From a virus: 64,000 nt of DNA. The stretch is from the IMG/VR virus record IMGVR_UViG_3300025668_000798, positions 16,364-80,363 of that record; one strand, written 5' to 3'. Both the position numbers and the translations under genes were made by a program. This document shows positions 37,011-46,787 of the stretch, piece after piece (the stretch's first letter is position 1; each line of letters begins with the position of its first letter). The notes below the pieces were generated by a model. It was not told where the DNA came from. It searched no databases and was given only the letters and a program-made list of their open reading frames with translations.

Positions 37011-40000
37011 TTATTCACTTAATGTACTACTTTGAATGTTAACATTTTCAGTATTTGTTGCTGTAACTACTTGTCCGGTAGCTTTTAATCTTGTTGCTGT
37101 AATAGCATCGATAATTTCAATGTCGTTTACTGTTGCTGCGCTAACAAATATTTCATTGCTTTCCGCTTTAATTTCATAAAGACTACCAAAACTTTGATTT
37201 TCTTGAACCGGCACTAATACGATGCTGGCAATATCTGGACTTAATTTAGAAACAATATAAGTAGAAAGTTCACTAAAATAAAACGTTTCTCCAAAGTCCC
37301 AATTTTCTAAACTAAAAAATGTGTTAATAGCAGTAATAACTCTAGCTTTTACATCATTGTCATTTAATACTTGTTCGTTATTTTTAACAATCTTAATTTT
37401 TGCTTGTAAATCAACAGCAGCTTTGTTACCAAATAATGCTTTGTATTTTACCGGATGATATATTACTTCATCGCTTATGCTTTTACGTTTGTTGATTTCT
37501 TGTCCATATTGTATAAACAATTCATCACTACTCGGCGGCAGAGGTTTATCAACAATTTCATTGGTTAACCATTTTCTATATTCTGTGTCATAAGATCTAG
37601 TTAATAAAAAAGTATCAATCATGTTAGATACACTTGGATCAAGTCTACGATTTTCGTTTGCAGCATGATAATATCTAAATTTTATATTATCTCTACCAAT
37701 AAATGCACGATATTCATCTGTAATAACTAATCTATTACCAGTAAGTTTTTTAAATAAATCTACTGCTCTAAAATAAAATACTGTACCTTCGGTGTACTGG
37801 CTTAATGCGCCAATGTTTTGTTCTACTTCAAAAGTATCTACAATACCTTCTACTGAATTATCAACAGCATAAAACGCCTCTGCATCACCTTCTAACATTT
37901 TTTTCTCATATACATAAGTGTTGTTATCAACTGCTACAAATTGAGTAAAAATATCAGGGTCATCAACTATTCCATCATCGTCGGTATCATAAAAGTCTAT
38001 TTCAACTTTTGTGCTATCAACATAATTGTCTATGTTTATATAATCACTAACAATTTGCCAATCAATATCTGTTGTAAAATAATCTAAAGATAATGGCTTA
38101 TTATTAATATTCAAAAGTTGTATTTTATCTTTAACTATTTTCTGCGTTCTACTATCGTAAATTTTATCTACTTTATCAAAGTAAAATCTTATTTCATCTA
38201 AACTACTGAAAACATAACGCAATCCTCTGTATGTTACAGTATAATAAACACCATTGGTTTCAAATAATATCAACCAGCTGCCGTCTAAGTTTCTACCACT
38301 TATGTCTCCAGTACTACTTAAACTGAATTCTCTACTTGATGTTAAATCTTTGTCTAAAATTACATCCCATTGACTTTTGTTAAAATCATAACGTAAACCA
38401 AAACGTTTAAATGCAAACATCTGTTCTACAAACAGGTTTATAGTATCATCTGTAAACACTTTATTAAGTACAGGAATTATTTCAACAAGTTTACTATTTG
38501 TTGGAATATTATCATTTAAAATAACAGGTCCTAAATTAGTATTTGGATCGTTTACTGTTCCGTTTTCAAATACACTAATAACCTTTACCCATTTATAAAG
38601 TATTGCACCTTTAGTAGTTGGATTTCCTAGTACAAGTTTATTGTTATTTGTACTATCAAAATAATATCCAGTTGGTGCTTCAAATTTTAAGTAAGAGCCT
38701 GGCTTGACATATGTTAACAATCCGCTTGTAAAACTACCTAGTGTTGCTACGATTGTATCACTATCTATAAATCTACCACTACATCTGTTTAGATCAAACG
38801 TTTCTTTGTTCCATGCTAATTCAAAATTACTAATAGTTTGATTGCGAGGATATTGATCTAAATAATAATTACGCATTTTGCTATCTTTAATTAAATCAAT
38901 TATTGTGTTTCTTGCAAAAAATTCTATATCTGTTTGATTTACAAATTCAAAGTTAATTTTTTCTTGCATATATTCGCGGTAAATGATTCCATCATTGCCG
39001 TAAAGATTTGTGTTACTGTATTTTCCAGTACTATCTCTTAAATCAAAATATCTACTTACGCCACTGCTAGTTCTGTTAACACTTTTAGTTTTAACAATTT
39101 CTTGGCTAACACTTAGCGGACCTACATTGTAGTCTTCGCCTGTAATAAGTCTATCTTGTGTGTAATAATTACTCGGTGCATTTTGTTTAATGCTTTCGTT
39201 TGTTTCACTTGTAGATGCATTAGTAACAGCATTTTGTAATTCTAGTACAAGTGATATTTTTTCTGCTTTTCCTGCTTTGCTTATGTAAGGTACAACTACG
39301 TTAATACCTGTAAATTCTGCAGGAACAATACGCACAGAACTATTAGCACTTTGTCTATAATAAATTCTAAACTGACCTTTTGGAATGTTGCCAAAAATTC
39401 CATCACTGAATACTAAACTTACTGTATCATTTACTTTTGTTAAAACTGTATAAATGTCTTTAACATTTTTTTCTAAACTGTTATATACAATGTTGTTGCC
39501 TTCAACTGCATCAACTTTATTCCATAAATCTGATTCATTTCCGTCTGCATTAAGTTTGTATAACCAGACATCGTCATTGTTGATATTTGCAGTGTTTACA
39601 TCTACCGTTTCGTGTGGTGCTGCTACTTCTAAATTAAATTGATTATTAAGTAATTTACCCTGTCTAAAGTGTAAAAAATATCCACTGTTTGAACTACCTG
39701 GTCCTCGACCATTGTCTCTATATAAAAATGCTAAATTATTTCCAGGTAATGGTGCTTCTTCATATATTGAATCATTATCAAAGTTAGTGCTAACAACTTC
39801 AAACGATTCTTTTTTGTTATCTATTGCTTTTGAAAATTCATATACTGGCACAGTGTTACTTGTGCTGTTAAATCTATACAACTGTGTTGTAACTCCATTA
39901 ACCGAACCTGCTTTTAAAGGTTTGCCAATACCATTTTGCACTGGTAATGCAGCATTTAAAATTCTTGTATATTGCTCACGCCAGTTTGTGTTTGTAGTAT

Positions 40001-40436
40001 CATTCCACAATATACTTTGATTTGCTAAATTAAGATTATTACTGTCAACAATAGATTCAGTAGTACTCAAACTTACAAGTTTGAGTAGTCCGTTTGCAGG
40101 TTTGTTTCTTTTTGGATTATAACTTAATAATCTAGCATGTCTTAACACACTTTCTCTACGCTCAGCAAGTTCTAAAAAGTTATCTCTGGCATTTAGATCA
40201 ACACGATAACTGATGTTTTGACCTAAAAATGCAATCAAGTCAATAAGTGCAATATATTCACTGCTTTCAATATAATCGTTAAAATCTTCTGGATAGTTTT
40301 CACGAAGATAATTGATCATTGTTCTGCGAAGATTGTCAAAATCATAACTCTTAAAGTCAGCATTGCGGAAGGTTTGATATATACGCTTCCAGTCTTCGGC
40401 TTTTAGCAGTTTGTTTTGTCTATCAGTTATAGCCAT
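37011..40436 (-). CDS. 6: Baseplate wedge protein gp6
   Basis: 1141 residues, longer than T4 gp6 (660). The N-terminus (FRNADFKSYDFDNLRRTMINYLRENYPEDFNDYIESSEYIALIDLIAFLGQNISYR is one continuous conserved stretch; key parts LRENYPEDF, SSEYIALIDLIA, RDNFLELA) is diagnostic of gp6/gpJ-type wedge proteins. Further on SDGIFGNIPKGQFRIYYR and a C-terminal region (AINTFFSLENWDFGETFYFSEL) also match that family. It forms the ring that bridges the wedges around the hub. Follows gp25, its partner in the wedge, and precedes the giant protein by 18 nt. Late promoter at 40461. Confidence 0.92.
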   Translation of the reverse strand: MAITDRQNKLLKAEDWKRIYQTFRNADFKSYDFDNLRRTMINYLRENYPEDFNDYIESSEYIALIDLIAFLGQNISYRVDLNARDNFLELAERRESVLRHARLLSYNPKRNKPANGLLKLVSLSTTESIVDSNNLNLANQSILWNDTTNTNWREQYTRILNAALPVQNGIGKPLKAGSVNGVTTQLYRFNSTSNTVPVYEFSKAIDNKKESFEVVSTNFDNDSIYEEAPLPGNNLAFLYRDNGRGPGSSNSGYFLHFRQGKLLNNQFNLEVAAPHETVDVNTANINNDDVWLYKLNADGNESDLWNKVDAVEGNNIVYNSLEKNVKDIYTVLTKVNDTVSLVFSDGIFGNIPKGQFRIYYRQSANSSVRIVPAEFTGINVVVPYISKAGKAEKISLVLELQNAVTNASTSETNESIKQNAPSNYYTQDRLITGEDYNVGPLSVSQEIVKTKSVNRTSSGVSRYFDLRDSTGKYSNTNLYGNDGIIYREYMQEKINFEFVNQTDIEFFARNTIIDLIKDSKMRNYYLDQYPRNQTISNFELAWNKETFDLNRCSGRFIDSDTIVATLGSFTSGLLTYVKPGSYLKFEAPTGYYFDSTNNNKLVLGNPTTKGAILYKWVKVISVFENGTVNDPNTNLGPVILNDNIPTNSKLVEIIPVLNKVFTDDTINLFVEQMFAFKRFGLRYDFNKSQWDVILDKDLTSSREFSLSSTGDISGRNLDGSWLILFETNGVYYTVTYRGLRYVFSSLDEIRFYFDKVDKIYDSRTQKIVKDKIQLLNINNKPLSLDYFTTDIDWQIVSDYINIDNYVDSTKVEIDFYDTDDDGIVDDPDIFTQFVAVDNNTYVYEKKMLEGDAEAFYAVDNSVEGIVDTFEVEQNIGALSQYTEGTVFYFRAVDLFKKLTGNRLVITDEYRAFIGRDNIKFRYYHAANENRRLDPSVSNMIDTFLLTRSYDTEYRKWLTNEIVDKPLPPSSDELFIQYGQEINKRKSISDEVIYHPVKYKALFGNKAAVDLQAKIKIVKNNEQVLNDNDVKARVITAINTFFSLENWDFGETFYFSELSTYIVSKLSPDIASIVLVPVQENQSFGSLYEIKAESNEIFVSAATVNDIEIIDAITATRLKATGQVVTATNTENVNIQSSTLSE

Positions 40437-40460
40437 AGAGATATTCCTTTAATACAGTAA

Positions 40461-40468
40461 TATTTATC
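40461..40468 (-). promoter_or_regulatory. Late-type promoter GATAAATA
   Basis: On the minus strand GATAAATA, predicted start ~40455, 19 nt before the gp6 ATG, with AAAGGAA in the leader. Confidence 0.6.
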
Positions 40469-40488
40469 GCTTTGAATAAACTACGCAG

Positions 40489-40917
40489 TTAAATTAAACC
40501 AGCATTTTGGTCGAAGCGCATTTGTAATTTTTCGCTGATACTATAAGGCAAATATGTAAGTTGAACTTCAATTTGTAGACCGTGTTCATAGCTATCTATT
40601 GCAACTTTATCTACACTTACTCTTGGATCGTAATTTACTATATCTGTAACATTTTTTTCTACTGCTAATTTTAAATCGTCGGTAAGAGGTTCAAATAATA
40701 TATCCCAAATAATTGTACCAAAGGTAGGATTTTCTAATTTTTCGCCCTGTCTTATATGAAAATGATTTAGAATGTCTTGTTTAATTAATTCTAAATCATA
40801 TAATTTAAATTTTTTAGGACGGCCAACAGTGCTAACACCTTTATAGGATTTACTTTTCACAGGTGATTGAACAGTGTTTATACCAACAGTAGTATTTTTG
40901 TATATCTTTTGTACCAT
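40489..40917 (-). CDS. 25: Baseplate wedge protein gp25
   Basis: 142 residues (T4 gp25: 132). It contains the lysozyme-like wedge core: LELIKQDILNHFHIRQGEKLENP overlaps the RGE-NP-FG motif, followed by FGTIIWDILFEPL and a C-terminal strand pair (IEVQLTYLPY). Gp25 joins the sheath to gp6/gp53 and triggers contraction. The N-terminal ~35 residues are a basic extension. Preceded by AAGG near the ATG. Confidence 0.9.
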   Translation of the reverse strand: MVQKIYKNTTVGINTVQSPVKSKSYKGVSTVGRPKKFKLYDLELIKQDILNHFHIRQGEKLENPTFGTIIWDILFEPLTDDLKLAVEKNVTDIVNYDPRVSVDKVAIDSYEHGLQIEVQLTYLPYSISEKLQMRFDQNAGLI

Positions 40918-40953
40918 AACGTATTTACCTTAAAAAATTAACCTATAATATTG

Positions 40954-42453
40954 TTACCGAGGACCTGTAACAGGAGTTCCGTATCTATCTCTTACAACAT
41001 TTTGAGATGTGTTATTTCCTATTGTGCCATTGGATCTTAAATTTCTATCAGCAGCATTGCTAAATCCGTTTGCTGCACTTGTTAAGTTAAGCAAATTTCC
41101 TGTATTTGTGATATTATTTGCTGTTGCTATATTGACTAAATTTCTAGCTGATGTACCCATATCAATTGATAATTGTCCCATTGGCGAATCAAATTGCAAA
41201 CCTGCTAATACAGCATTTCTATCATCAATACTTAAACTGATACTTCCGCCGCTTAACCTAGTTGCAAATGCACCAGCAACTATAGCTTTAACTTCAGGTG
41301 GCGAATTTAAAATTGCATCGCCTATATCACCTACAAATGCACCTACTCCGTTTCCAAACGCAGACAAGGAAGGTCCGATGCCCGGAATGCTATTCAACGA
41401 ATCACCTAATCCGCTTGCAAAATCTCCTACAACGCCAGTTATTGAACTACCTATCTTGTCCATTGCATCGCCTAATCCATTGGCGCCAATTGCTTTAAAT
41501 AAATCTCCCGAAAGGCTTGATAACAATGCTGCTCCGCCAATGCTGCCTAACAGTCCTGCTAACAATCCTCCTAAGCCTGCTGCGCCGCCGCCACCTTTTA
41601 AAAATGTATCAATAGCTATTTCAACTTTACTTTCAGTTGGATTAGTTACTTGAGTTGGATTTTCTTTTTGATATCTATCAATGGCTCCAGTACCGTTGCC
41701 GCCAACTGTGTGCGGGCCTCCGCCACCGAATCCAAAATAACTTCCACCAAGACTTAAATTAAATCCGCCGCTGCCTATACTAAAGTTTAATCCACCTACA
41801 CTACCGCCTATTCCAAATCCACCTGGACCAAAGCCTGCTGTTATACCACCAGCACTAAAACTGCCACTTGTAATACCTTGTGGACCAAATTGGAAGTTTG
41901 CAGGTCCAGCACTAAATCCACCGCTTAATCCGCCTTCAGTTAAACTTAAACTTAGAGGTCCAGCGGTTATGTTACCGCCTGAAATGTTACCTGCGCCGTC
42001 AAAACCTAAACTTAATGGTCCAGCAGTTATACCTTGTATCTTTCCGTCTTGAAATCCAATACCTGCATTACCTACACGAAACCCGCCAAGCTGACCGTCT
42101 TGTATTATTACACCAGCATTTCCGTTATCAAAGCCAAAACTTGTATTATCTTGTGTTACCCTAGCAAACAAACCGCCCGCGTTTATATTAACTCTTACAT
42201 CATTGCCAATAGTGTTAGCAATAGAATTACTAGCTTGCCTGCTAAAACTTTGAGGACTACGATAGTCTGTATTTTGTCCTCCAACATTTATTCCTAGAGA
42301 TTGCAACGCATTACTAACTGGATTTTGAGGTAATCCAATCGGTGTAGTGCTTACAGCACCGTTGTTTACTCCATATACTTGCGGAGTACTTCTTACTGGA
42401 TTTCCCCTGCTATCTCTAACAGGATTTCCGTTTCCATCTGTTACAATACTCAT
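40954..42453 (-). CDS. Glycine-rich repeat virion protein near the tail spike
   Basis: 499 residues. The N-terminus has a tandem repeat (GNGNPVRDSR, GNPVRSTP). Residues ~85-250 are Gly-rich with a repeating pattern of alternating Gly, Phe/Leu/Ile and Ser (AGPLSLGFDGAGNISGG, AGPLSLSLTEGGLSGG, AGPANFQFGPQGITSG), consistent with a beta solenoid or polyglycine-type packing. The middle (GGGGAAGLGGLLAGLLGSIGG) is a hydrophobic, possibly membrane-active, segment. It lies between gp5 and gp25 with AAGGGGG at the start. It may tip or line the spike; it is not a canonical PAAR protein. Confidence 0.6.
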   Translation of the reverse strand: MSIVTDGNGNPVRDSRGNPVRSTPQVYGVNNGAVSTTPIGLPQNPVSNALQSLGINVGGQNTDYRSPQSFSRQASNSIANTIGNDVRVNINAGGLFARVTQDNTSFGFDNGNAGVIIQDGQLGGFRVGNAGIGFQDGKIQGITAGPLSLGFDGAGNISGGNITAGPLSLSLTEGGLSGGFSAGPANFQFGPQGITSGSFSAGGITAGFGPGGFGIGGSVGGLNFSIGSGGFNLSLGGSYFGFGGGGPHTVGGNGTGAIDRYQKENPTQVTNPTESKVEIAIDTFLKGGGGAAGLGGLLAGLLGSIGGAALLSSLSGDLFKAIGANGLGDAMDKIGSSITGVVGDFASGLGDSLNSIPGIGPSLSAFGNGVGAFVGDIGDAILNSPPEVKAIVAGAFATRLSGGSISLSIDDRNAVLAGLQFDSPMGQLSIDMGTSARNLVNIATANNITNTGNLLNLTSAANGFSNAADRNLRSNGTIGNNTSQNVVRDRYGTPVTGPR

Positions 42454-42465
42454 GTTGCCCCCTTT

Positions 42466-44361
42466 TTATCGATCACGTTGTGGTATCTCAGGATATTTTA
42501 TGCCCTCGCCGCTATCCCATACATCACTAATTAATGATCTGTCTTTTGCTAGTCTTGATTCGTCTTCAACTGGAATATGAATATCTTGACTATCTGGCTT
42601 TGCTTCTGTTTTATCAGGAGTAACTGCTGCCGGATCCCAATTTTCATGCCCACTCCACGGTTCGTGCTGTGGTACTCTTGCAGGAAATAATGCTGCTAAC
42701 GCAACTTCTTCGATTATTTTCGATTCTTCCGAAACAGTTGCTTCGGTTGCTTCAGTAGCTGCTGTTGCTTTGGCTGCTGTAGGTCCGTTCATGTGAATCG
42801 GGTTAGCAGTTTCGTAATGACCTTTACTGTTTATATTGCTATTACCACTACTGGTTATGTTTGTATTGCCTGTTGTAAGTGTTTCAAAGTTGCCGCCACT
42901 GGTGATTTTTGTAGTTTCTCCTACAAGTATTTCCATATTAGTACCAACTTTTAATTTCATACTACCGCTTCCAGCAATACCTTCAATGCCTTCTAGTGCA
43001 TTTATAAACAAAGATTTATCTGCTGTGATATGTGTGTTTTCAAATGAATGACTAAACAGATTCTTTTCAGTTAAAACGTGCATATCTTGAAGCGCAGTAA
43101 CATATGTTTGCAAATAACTGTTGAATAAGTTTCTTTCTCCTGCTGTAACATAATTGTCTTGTACAGCGTACAGTTCAATATTTTTTGCAGCACTAGTTTT
43201 GTATGTTTCGCCTACACGATTTTCTATATTCTTACCAACAGTATGATATTGATTTTCTACAGCATTAGTGTTTATATTTCTACCTGCTTCTAGATTAATA
43301 TCTCTATCTGCAACAAAATTTATATCCTGTTCACTGTGAACACTAATACTATCTTGTGCATATATGTCAATCTTGCCATTGCTAGTAAGTTCAATCCAAC
43401 TAGTTCCTCTACCGTTACCAATATAAATTAAATCTTCACTATTATGCAGCAAAATTTGATGACCTGTACGTGTTCTAAAACGTATCATTTCGTTATGAGG
43501 AATTGCTTTGTCACCACCAGATGATGTTTCTTGATCTATATACTCATAAGGAGTATCTTGAGCAGATCCTTTACGCAGTCTTTTATCATCACCGTCATCA
43601 ATAACAAAACTTTGTCCACCTAATCTACTTTTTGGTACAATAGCTTTGTTATTCTTAGTTCCTCGTTGTGCTCTTGGTCCTGCTTTATCACTTGGTCCAG
43701 GACTACTGATACCATATACACTACTAGGTATTTCTCTTCTTGCACTAGTGCTTGTTATTCCTCTAATGTCGTCTTCGGCTAATCCACTTTCTTTTAATTT
43801 TTCAATAAATTTTAAATTTAATGCTTTTTTATTTTTTGTAGGATCTTTTTGCTTGTCGCCATCAGTCCTTTTATTATATTCTGCGGTTGGTAATTTTTTA
43901 CCTTTAACACCTTCGGGCGGTTTTCCTTTATAAAATTCAGTAGCTGGTTGACCACCAGGTACCATAAAATTCATAAATCTGTCTTGAACACATGCAAACC
44001 AATATCCTCTATTAATATCACCATCTACAAATCCGCATAACACTCTTGTTCCTACATCCGGCGGCACTGCCCAAAATCCATAGCTTTGCTGTGTATCAGA
44101 ATATGCATCACCAGGCGTTAAATGTTCTGCAGGAGTAGTGCCATAAAACACTGGTGCATAATCTACATCAACAGTTTCGCCTTCATCCTCTAATTCGTTT
44201 CCTGATGTATCAAAATTAATTAATGTTACTTTTAGTGCGCCCATGTAATGAGGATCCATATGACTAACAATACGTCCTATTTTAAAGCCATATTTTTTTG
44301 CAGCTTCTGAATCCTCCTGAGTTCTAGTCACTTGATTATTTTTTGTATTATCTTGTGTCAT
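42466..44361 (-). CDS. 5: Baseplate central spike protein gp5, without lysozyme domain
   Basis: 631 residues. The N-terminus (KYGFKIGRIVSHMDPHYMGALKV, WAVPPDVGTRVLCGFVDGD, NRGYWFACVQDRFMN) is the OB-fold of gp5/VgrG proteins. After a charged linker (~140-290) comes a long series of near-repeats typical of the triple-stranded beta-helix spike (INFVADRDINLEAGRNINTNA). The T4 lysozyme domain between these parts is absent. The C-terminus after HMNGP is Ala/Thr/Glu-rich, with VPQHEPWSGHENWDP. Trimeric hub spike that pierces the outer membrane. Lies beside gp53 and the putative hub. Confidence 0.85.
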   Translation of the reverse strand: MTQDNTKNNQVTRTQEDSEAAKKYGFKIGRIVSHMDPHYMGALKVTLINFDTSGNELEDEGETVDVDYAPVFYGTTPAEHLTPGDAYSDTQQSYGFWAVPPDVGTRVLCGFVDGDINRGYWFACVQDRFMNFMVPGGQPATEFYKGKPPEGVKGKKLPTAEYNKRTDGDKQKDPTKNKKALNLKFIEKLKESGLAEDDIRGITSTSARREIPSSVYGISSPGPSDKAGPRAQRGTKNNKAIVPKSRLGGQSFVIDDGDDKRLRKGSAQDTPYEYIDQETSSGGDKAIPHNEMIRFRTRTGHQILLHNSEDLIYIGNGRGTSWIELTSNGKIDIYAQDSISVHSEQDINFVADRDINLEAGRNINTNAVENQYHTVGKNIENRVGETYKTSAAKNIELYAVQDNYVTAGERNLFNSYLQTYVTALQDMHVLTEKNLFSHSFENTHITADKSLFINALEGIEGIAGSGSMKLKVGTNMEILVGETTKITSGGNFETLTTGNTNITSSGNSNINSKGHYETANPIHMNGPTAAKATAATEATEATVSEESKIIEEVALAALFPARVPQHEPWSGHENWDPAAVTPDKTEAKPDSQDIHIPVEDESRLAKDRSLISDVWDSGEGIKYPEIPQRDR

Positions 44362-44370
44362 TACGTTTCC

Positions 44371-46485
44371 TTAAAACGGGCTGTACGGCCCAGACTGACC
44401 TGATTGTAGTATTGGTTGAGAATCTTCACTCGGTACTTCGTCTTGATTTCGAAGCCTTAATAAATTTAATCTCTGTGTAAATTTACCGCTATTAATTGTA
44501 TTTGTAATAGTCAATACTCTATATAATCCACTAAATGCGTTTACTGCTATACTTTGATCTTCTGGAAAATACATTGTATTATTTTCATTATAATCTATAG
44601 GTGTTCTAAAATTAACAATTACACTAGTTTCACTTCTTTGATAATCTAAGCTACCATCGCTATTGAGAAACAGAGCTGCTTCAGTACTATTATAATTTCC
44701 CATGCCGCTATCTGCCATAAAATACGGATCACCAAATATATCTATATCTAACTCTAATAAATCTACATCACTATTAATAATTAAATTATGAAATTGCTGT
44801 GCAGCAGAAATTTTACTGTTACTAATGCCATTGCCGCCGGCAGAACTAGTATTAGAAGTTAACACATTTCCAGTTTTTGCTAAACCTCCTGGATTTTGTG
44901 CATTGGAACTGCCTCCTATTTGCACATATTCAACTGCGCCTTGCCTTGTATTATCCTGTGTATTGCCAGTTGCATGATCTCCAGTAATATTGCCAAGATC
45001 TGTTTTTAAACCAACAAAAAACGCTGCATTAAGTCTTATATCAAAATTTATAATATCGCTATTAGCACCAGTGTAGATGTAATTGTATTCTTTTGCTACA
45101 GCATTAGCCATAGGACTGTATCCAGGGCCTCCTGTAGTAGGCATTTGTATGGTACTCATATGAACTTTATAAGGAACTACTTCATATATGTAAGTTCTTG
45201 CTAATCTTCCGCTGTGTCTTTGCTGAGTTTTATTTGAATCTAGTAATACTTTACTTTGTACTCTAAACCAATCTACATAACCATTAGAGTCAGGAGAAAC
45301 TTCAGTTAAACCTTGCCCCCATTTACTGCTTAATATAACATCTTCTATAATTTTTGTAACTTTTGTATTTTGTCCATAGTTGTAAACACGTAATTCGTCA
45401 TTAAGTGTAATATTACTCCTATCAAATACATCATTTTTATATTTTGATCCTTCGGTAGGCATCGGACTTTTACCTGCTTCTGAAAATCCATCGATAATTT
45501 TAGCTGCACCAAAGTCATTGAGTCCTATTGACTCTGCTACACCAAACTGCGTACCTTGTGTTGCAACAAAGTTATCAACATAATTTTTTATACTAGGATC
45601 GATTGTATTTTGCCCTACTCCGCTATCCAGTATACCTGTTTGAAAACCTGATATTACTGCGCCAGGCACTCCTGGGTTGTCTACATCAATAAATTGCGCT
45701 GCTCCTATTTGAGTAGCTTGTAATGTTCCTAAATTATTAGTAGACGAAACACTTGTTGGAAATATAATTGCAATACTATCAGCTTCTACTTCTTTACCTT
45801 CAGCAGTTTGACGTTGTAAGTTTGCATTTAGTACTGTAGATAAACTAAAAGGCCCATCTTGTAAGACTTCTGCTACTGTTCTTCCGGTAATTTGTATATC
45901 GCTATTTGTTCTTTCAATTTGATCAAAAAATGCAGTTTCGTTCCAAGGAATAGCTTCTATATTATATGTACTACCGCTTGAGTTTACATTAAATTGCAAA
46001 TCTGTTAGTTGGATAGGATAGTGTCTTGTTAGGTTGTCAGTAACTACCACAGGATTTCCGTTGTCATCATATCCTATAAATTCAATTGTTAACAAATAAG
46101 GAGTATCTAAATAATTTACGTATTCATTTCCATAGGCTTCTTTAGCTGCAATTGCCAAAGTTTGTAAGAAAAGTCCCATACTATATGGTTCTACTACTTC
46201 AAAATTTACTGAAGTAGCGTTTGAACTTCTTGTTGTACTATTATTAGTAACTAAACTTTCAATGTTTACATTATCAATAAAATATTCTAATTTGATACCT
46301 AATCTATCTTCATAATAGGTTGTTGTTTTGTTTGTGGCTCCGCCGCCTGAACGTAATAATACATTGCTAGGCTCTCTTATTTTATAAGTCGAGTTAGGTG
46401 AATTTACTTCGTTTGCAGTTAAAACTGATAACGTAAAAATTGTGTTAAATGTACTAAATGCATGAAGCGGATTAATTAAAGCCAT
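44371..46485 (-). CDS. Putative baseplate hub protein (gp27 position)
   Basis: 704 residues, beta-rich, no membrane segment. It lies between gp53 and gp5, where a hub protein binding gp5 would be expected; T4 gp27 is 391 residues. Segments VEPYSMGLFLQTLAIAAKEAYGNEYVNYLDTPYLLTIEFIGYDDNG and TYNIEAIPWNETAFFD (only short parts quoted) resemble hub or tube-initiator proteins of long-tailed phages. The homology is not obvious and the assignment rests mainly on order. Starts one base inside the upstream gp53 stop. Confidence 0.6.
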   Translation of the reverse strand: MALINPLHAFSTFNTIFTLSVLTANEVNSPNSTYKIREPSNVLLRSGGGATNKTTTYYEDRLGIKLEYFIDNVNIESLVTNNSTTRSSNATSVNFEVVEPYSMGLFLQTLAIAAKEAYGNEYVNYLDTPYLLTIEFIGYDDNGNPVVVTDNLTRHYPIQLTDLQFNVNSSGSTYNIEAIPWNETAFFDQIERTNSDIQITGRTVAEVLQDGPFSLSTVLNANLQRQTAEGKEVEADSIAIIFPTSVSSTNNLGTLQATQIGAAQFIDVDNPGVPGAVISGFQTGILDSGVGQNTIDPSIKNYVDNFVATQGTQFGVAESIGLNDFGAAKIIDGFSEAGKSPMPTEGSKYKNDVFDRSNITLNDELRVYNYGQNTKVTKIIEDVILSSKWGQGLTEVSPDSNGYVDWFRVQSKVLLDSNKTQQRHSGRLARTYIYEVVPYKVHMSTIQMPTTGGPGYSPMANAVAKEYNYIYTGANSDIINFDIRLNAAFFVGLKTDLGNITGDHATGNTQDNTRQGAVEYVQIGGSSNAQNPGGLAKTGNVLTSNTSSAGGNGISNSKISAAQQFHNLIINSDVDLLELDIDIFGDPYFMADSGMGNYNSTEAALFLNSDGSLDYQRSETSVIVNFRTPIDYNENNTMYFPEDQSIAVNAFSGLYRVLTITNTINSGKFTQRLNLLRLRNQDEVPSEDSQPILQSGQSGPYSPF

Positions 46486-46787
46486 TAGATTCCTAATACC
46501 CTTTTAATGTTTGAACTCTTAGGAAGATAGATTTGTGTGCCTGCTTTAAAATCGTTAACTGGATCTTCAATTGTATCCATATTACGTTGAGTAAATACCC
46601 ACCATAACTTACTCGTTCCGTAAATATCGTAAGCTAACAAATCTGGTCTGTTTTCATATTGTGCTTCAATTGTGTAAACAATATCATCATCTTGTGCAGG
46701 AACCGGTCTTATAGAAAAATATCCTAAAGACCCGTCTTGTGCATATGGAGTTGTTTTATAAGGACTGGAACTACTATAATCTGGCAT
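46485..46787 (-). CDS. 53: Baseplate wedge protein gp53
   Basis: 100 residues, short for gp53 (T4: 196). The core IEAQYENRPDLLAYDIYG, TSKLWWVFTQRN, IEDPVNDFKAGTQIYLP is the LysM-like gp53 signature. Gp53 caps the wedge and contacts gp25 and the hub. One-base overlaps with both neighbours show tight coupling. Confidence 0.9.
   Translation of the reverse strand: MPDYSSSSPYKTTPYAQDGSLGYFSIRPVPAQDDDIVYTIEAQYENRPDLLAYDIYGTSKLWWVFTQRNMDTIEDPVNDFKAGTQIYLPKSSNIKRVLGI

Noticed and set aside
40921-40928. GGTAAATA before gp25 as a late promoter
   Set aside because: Predicted start falls on the gp25 start codon, so no leader would remain.
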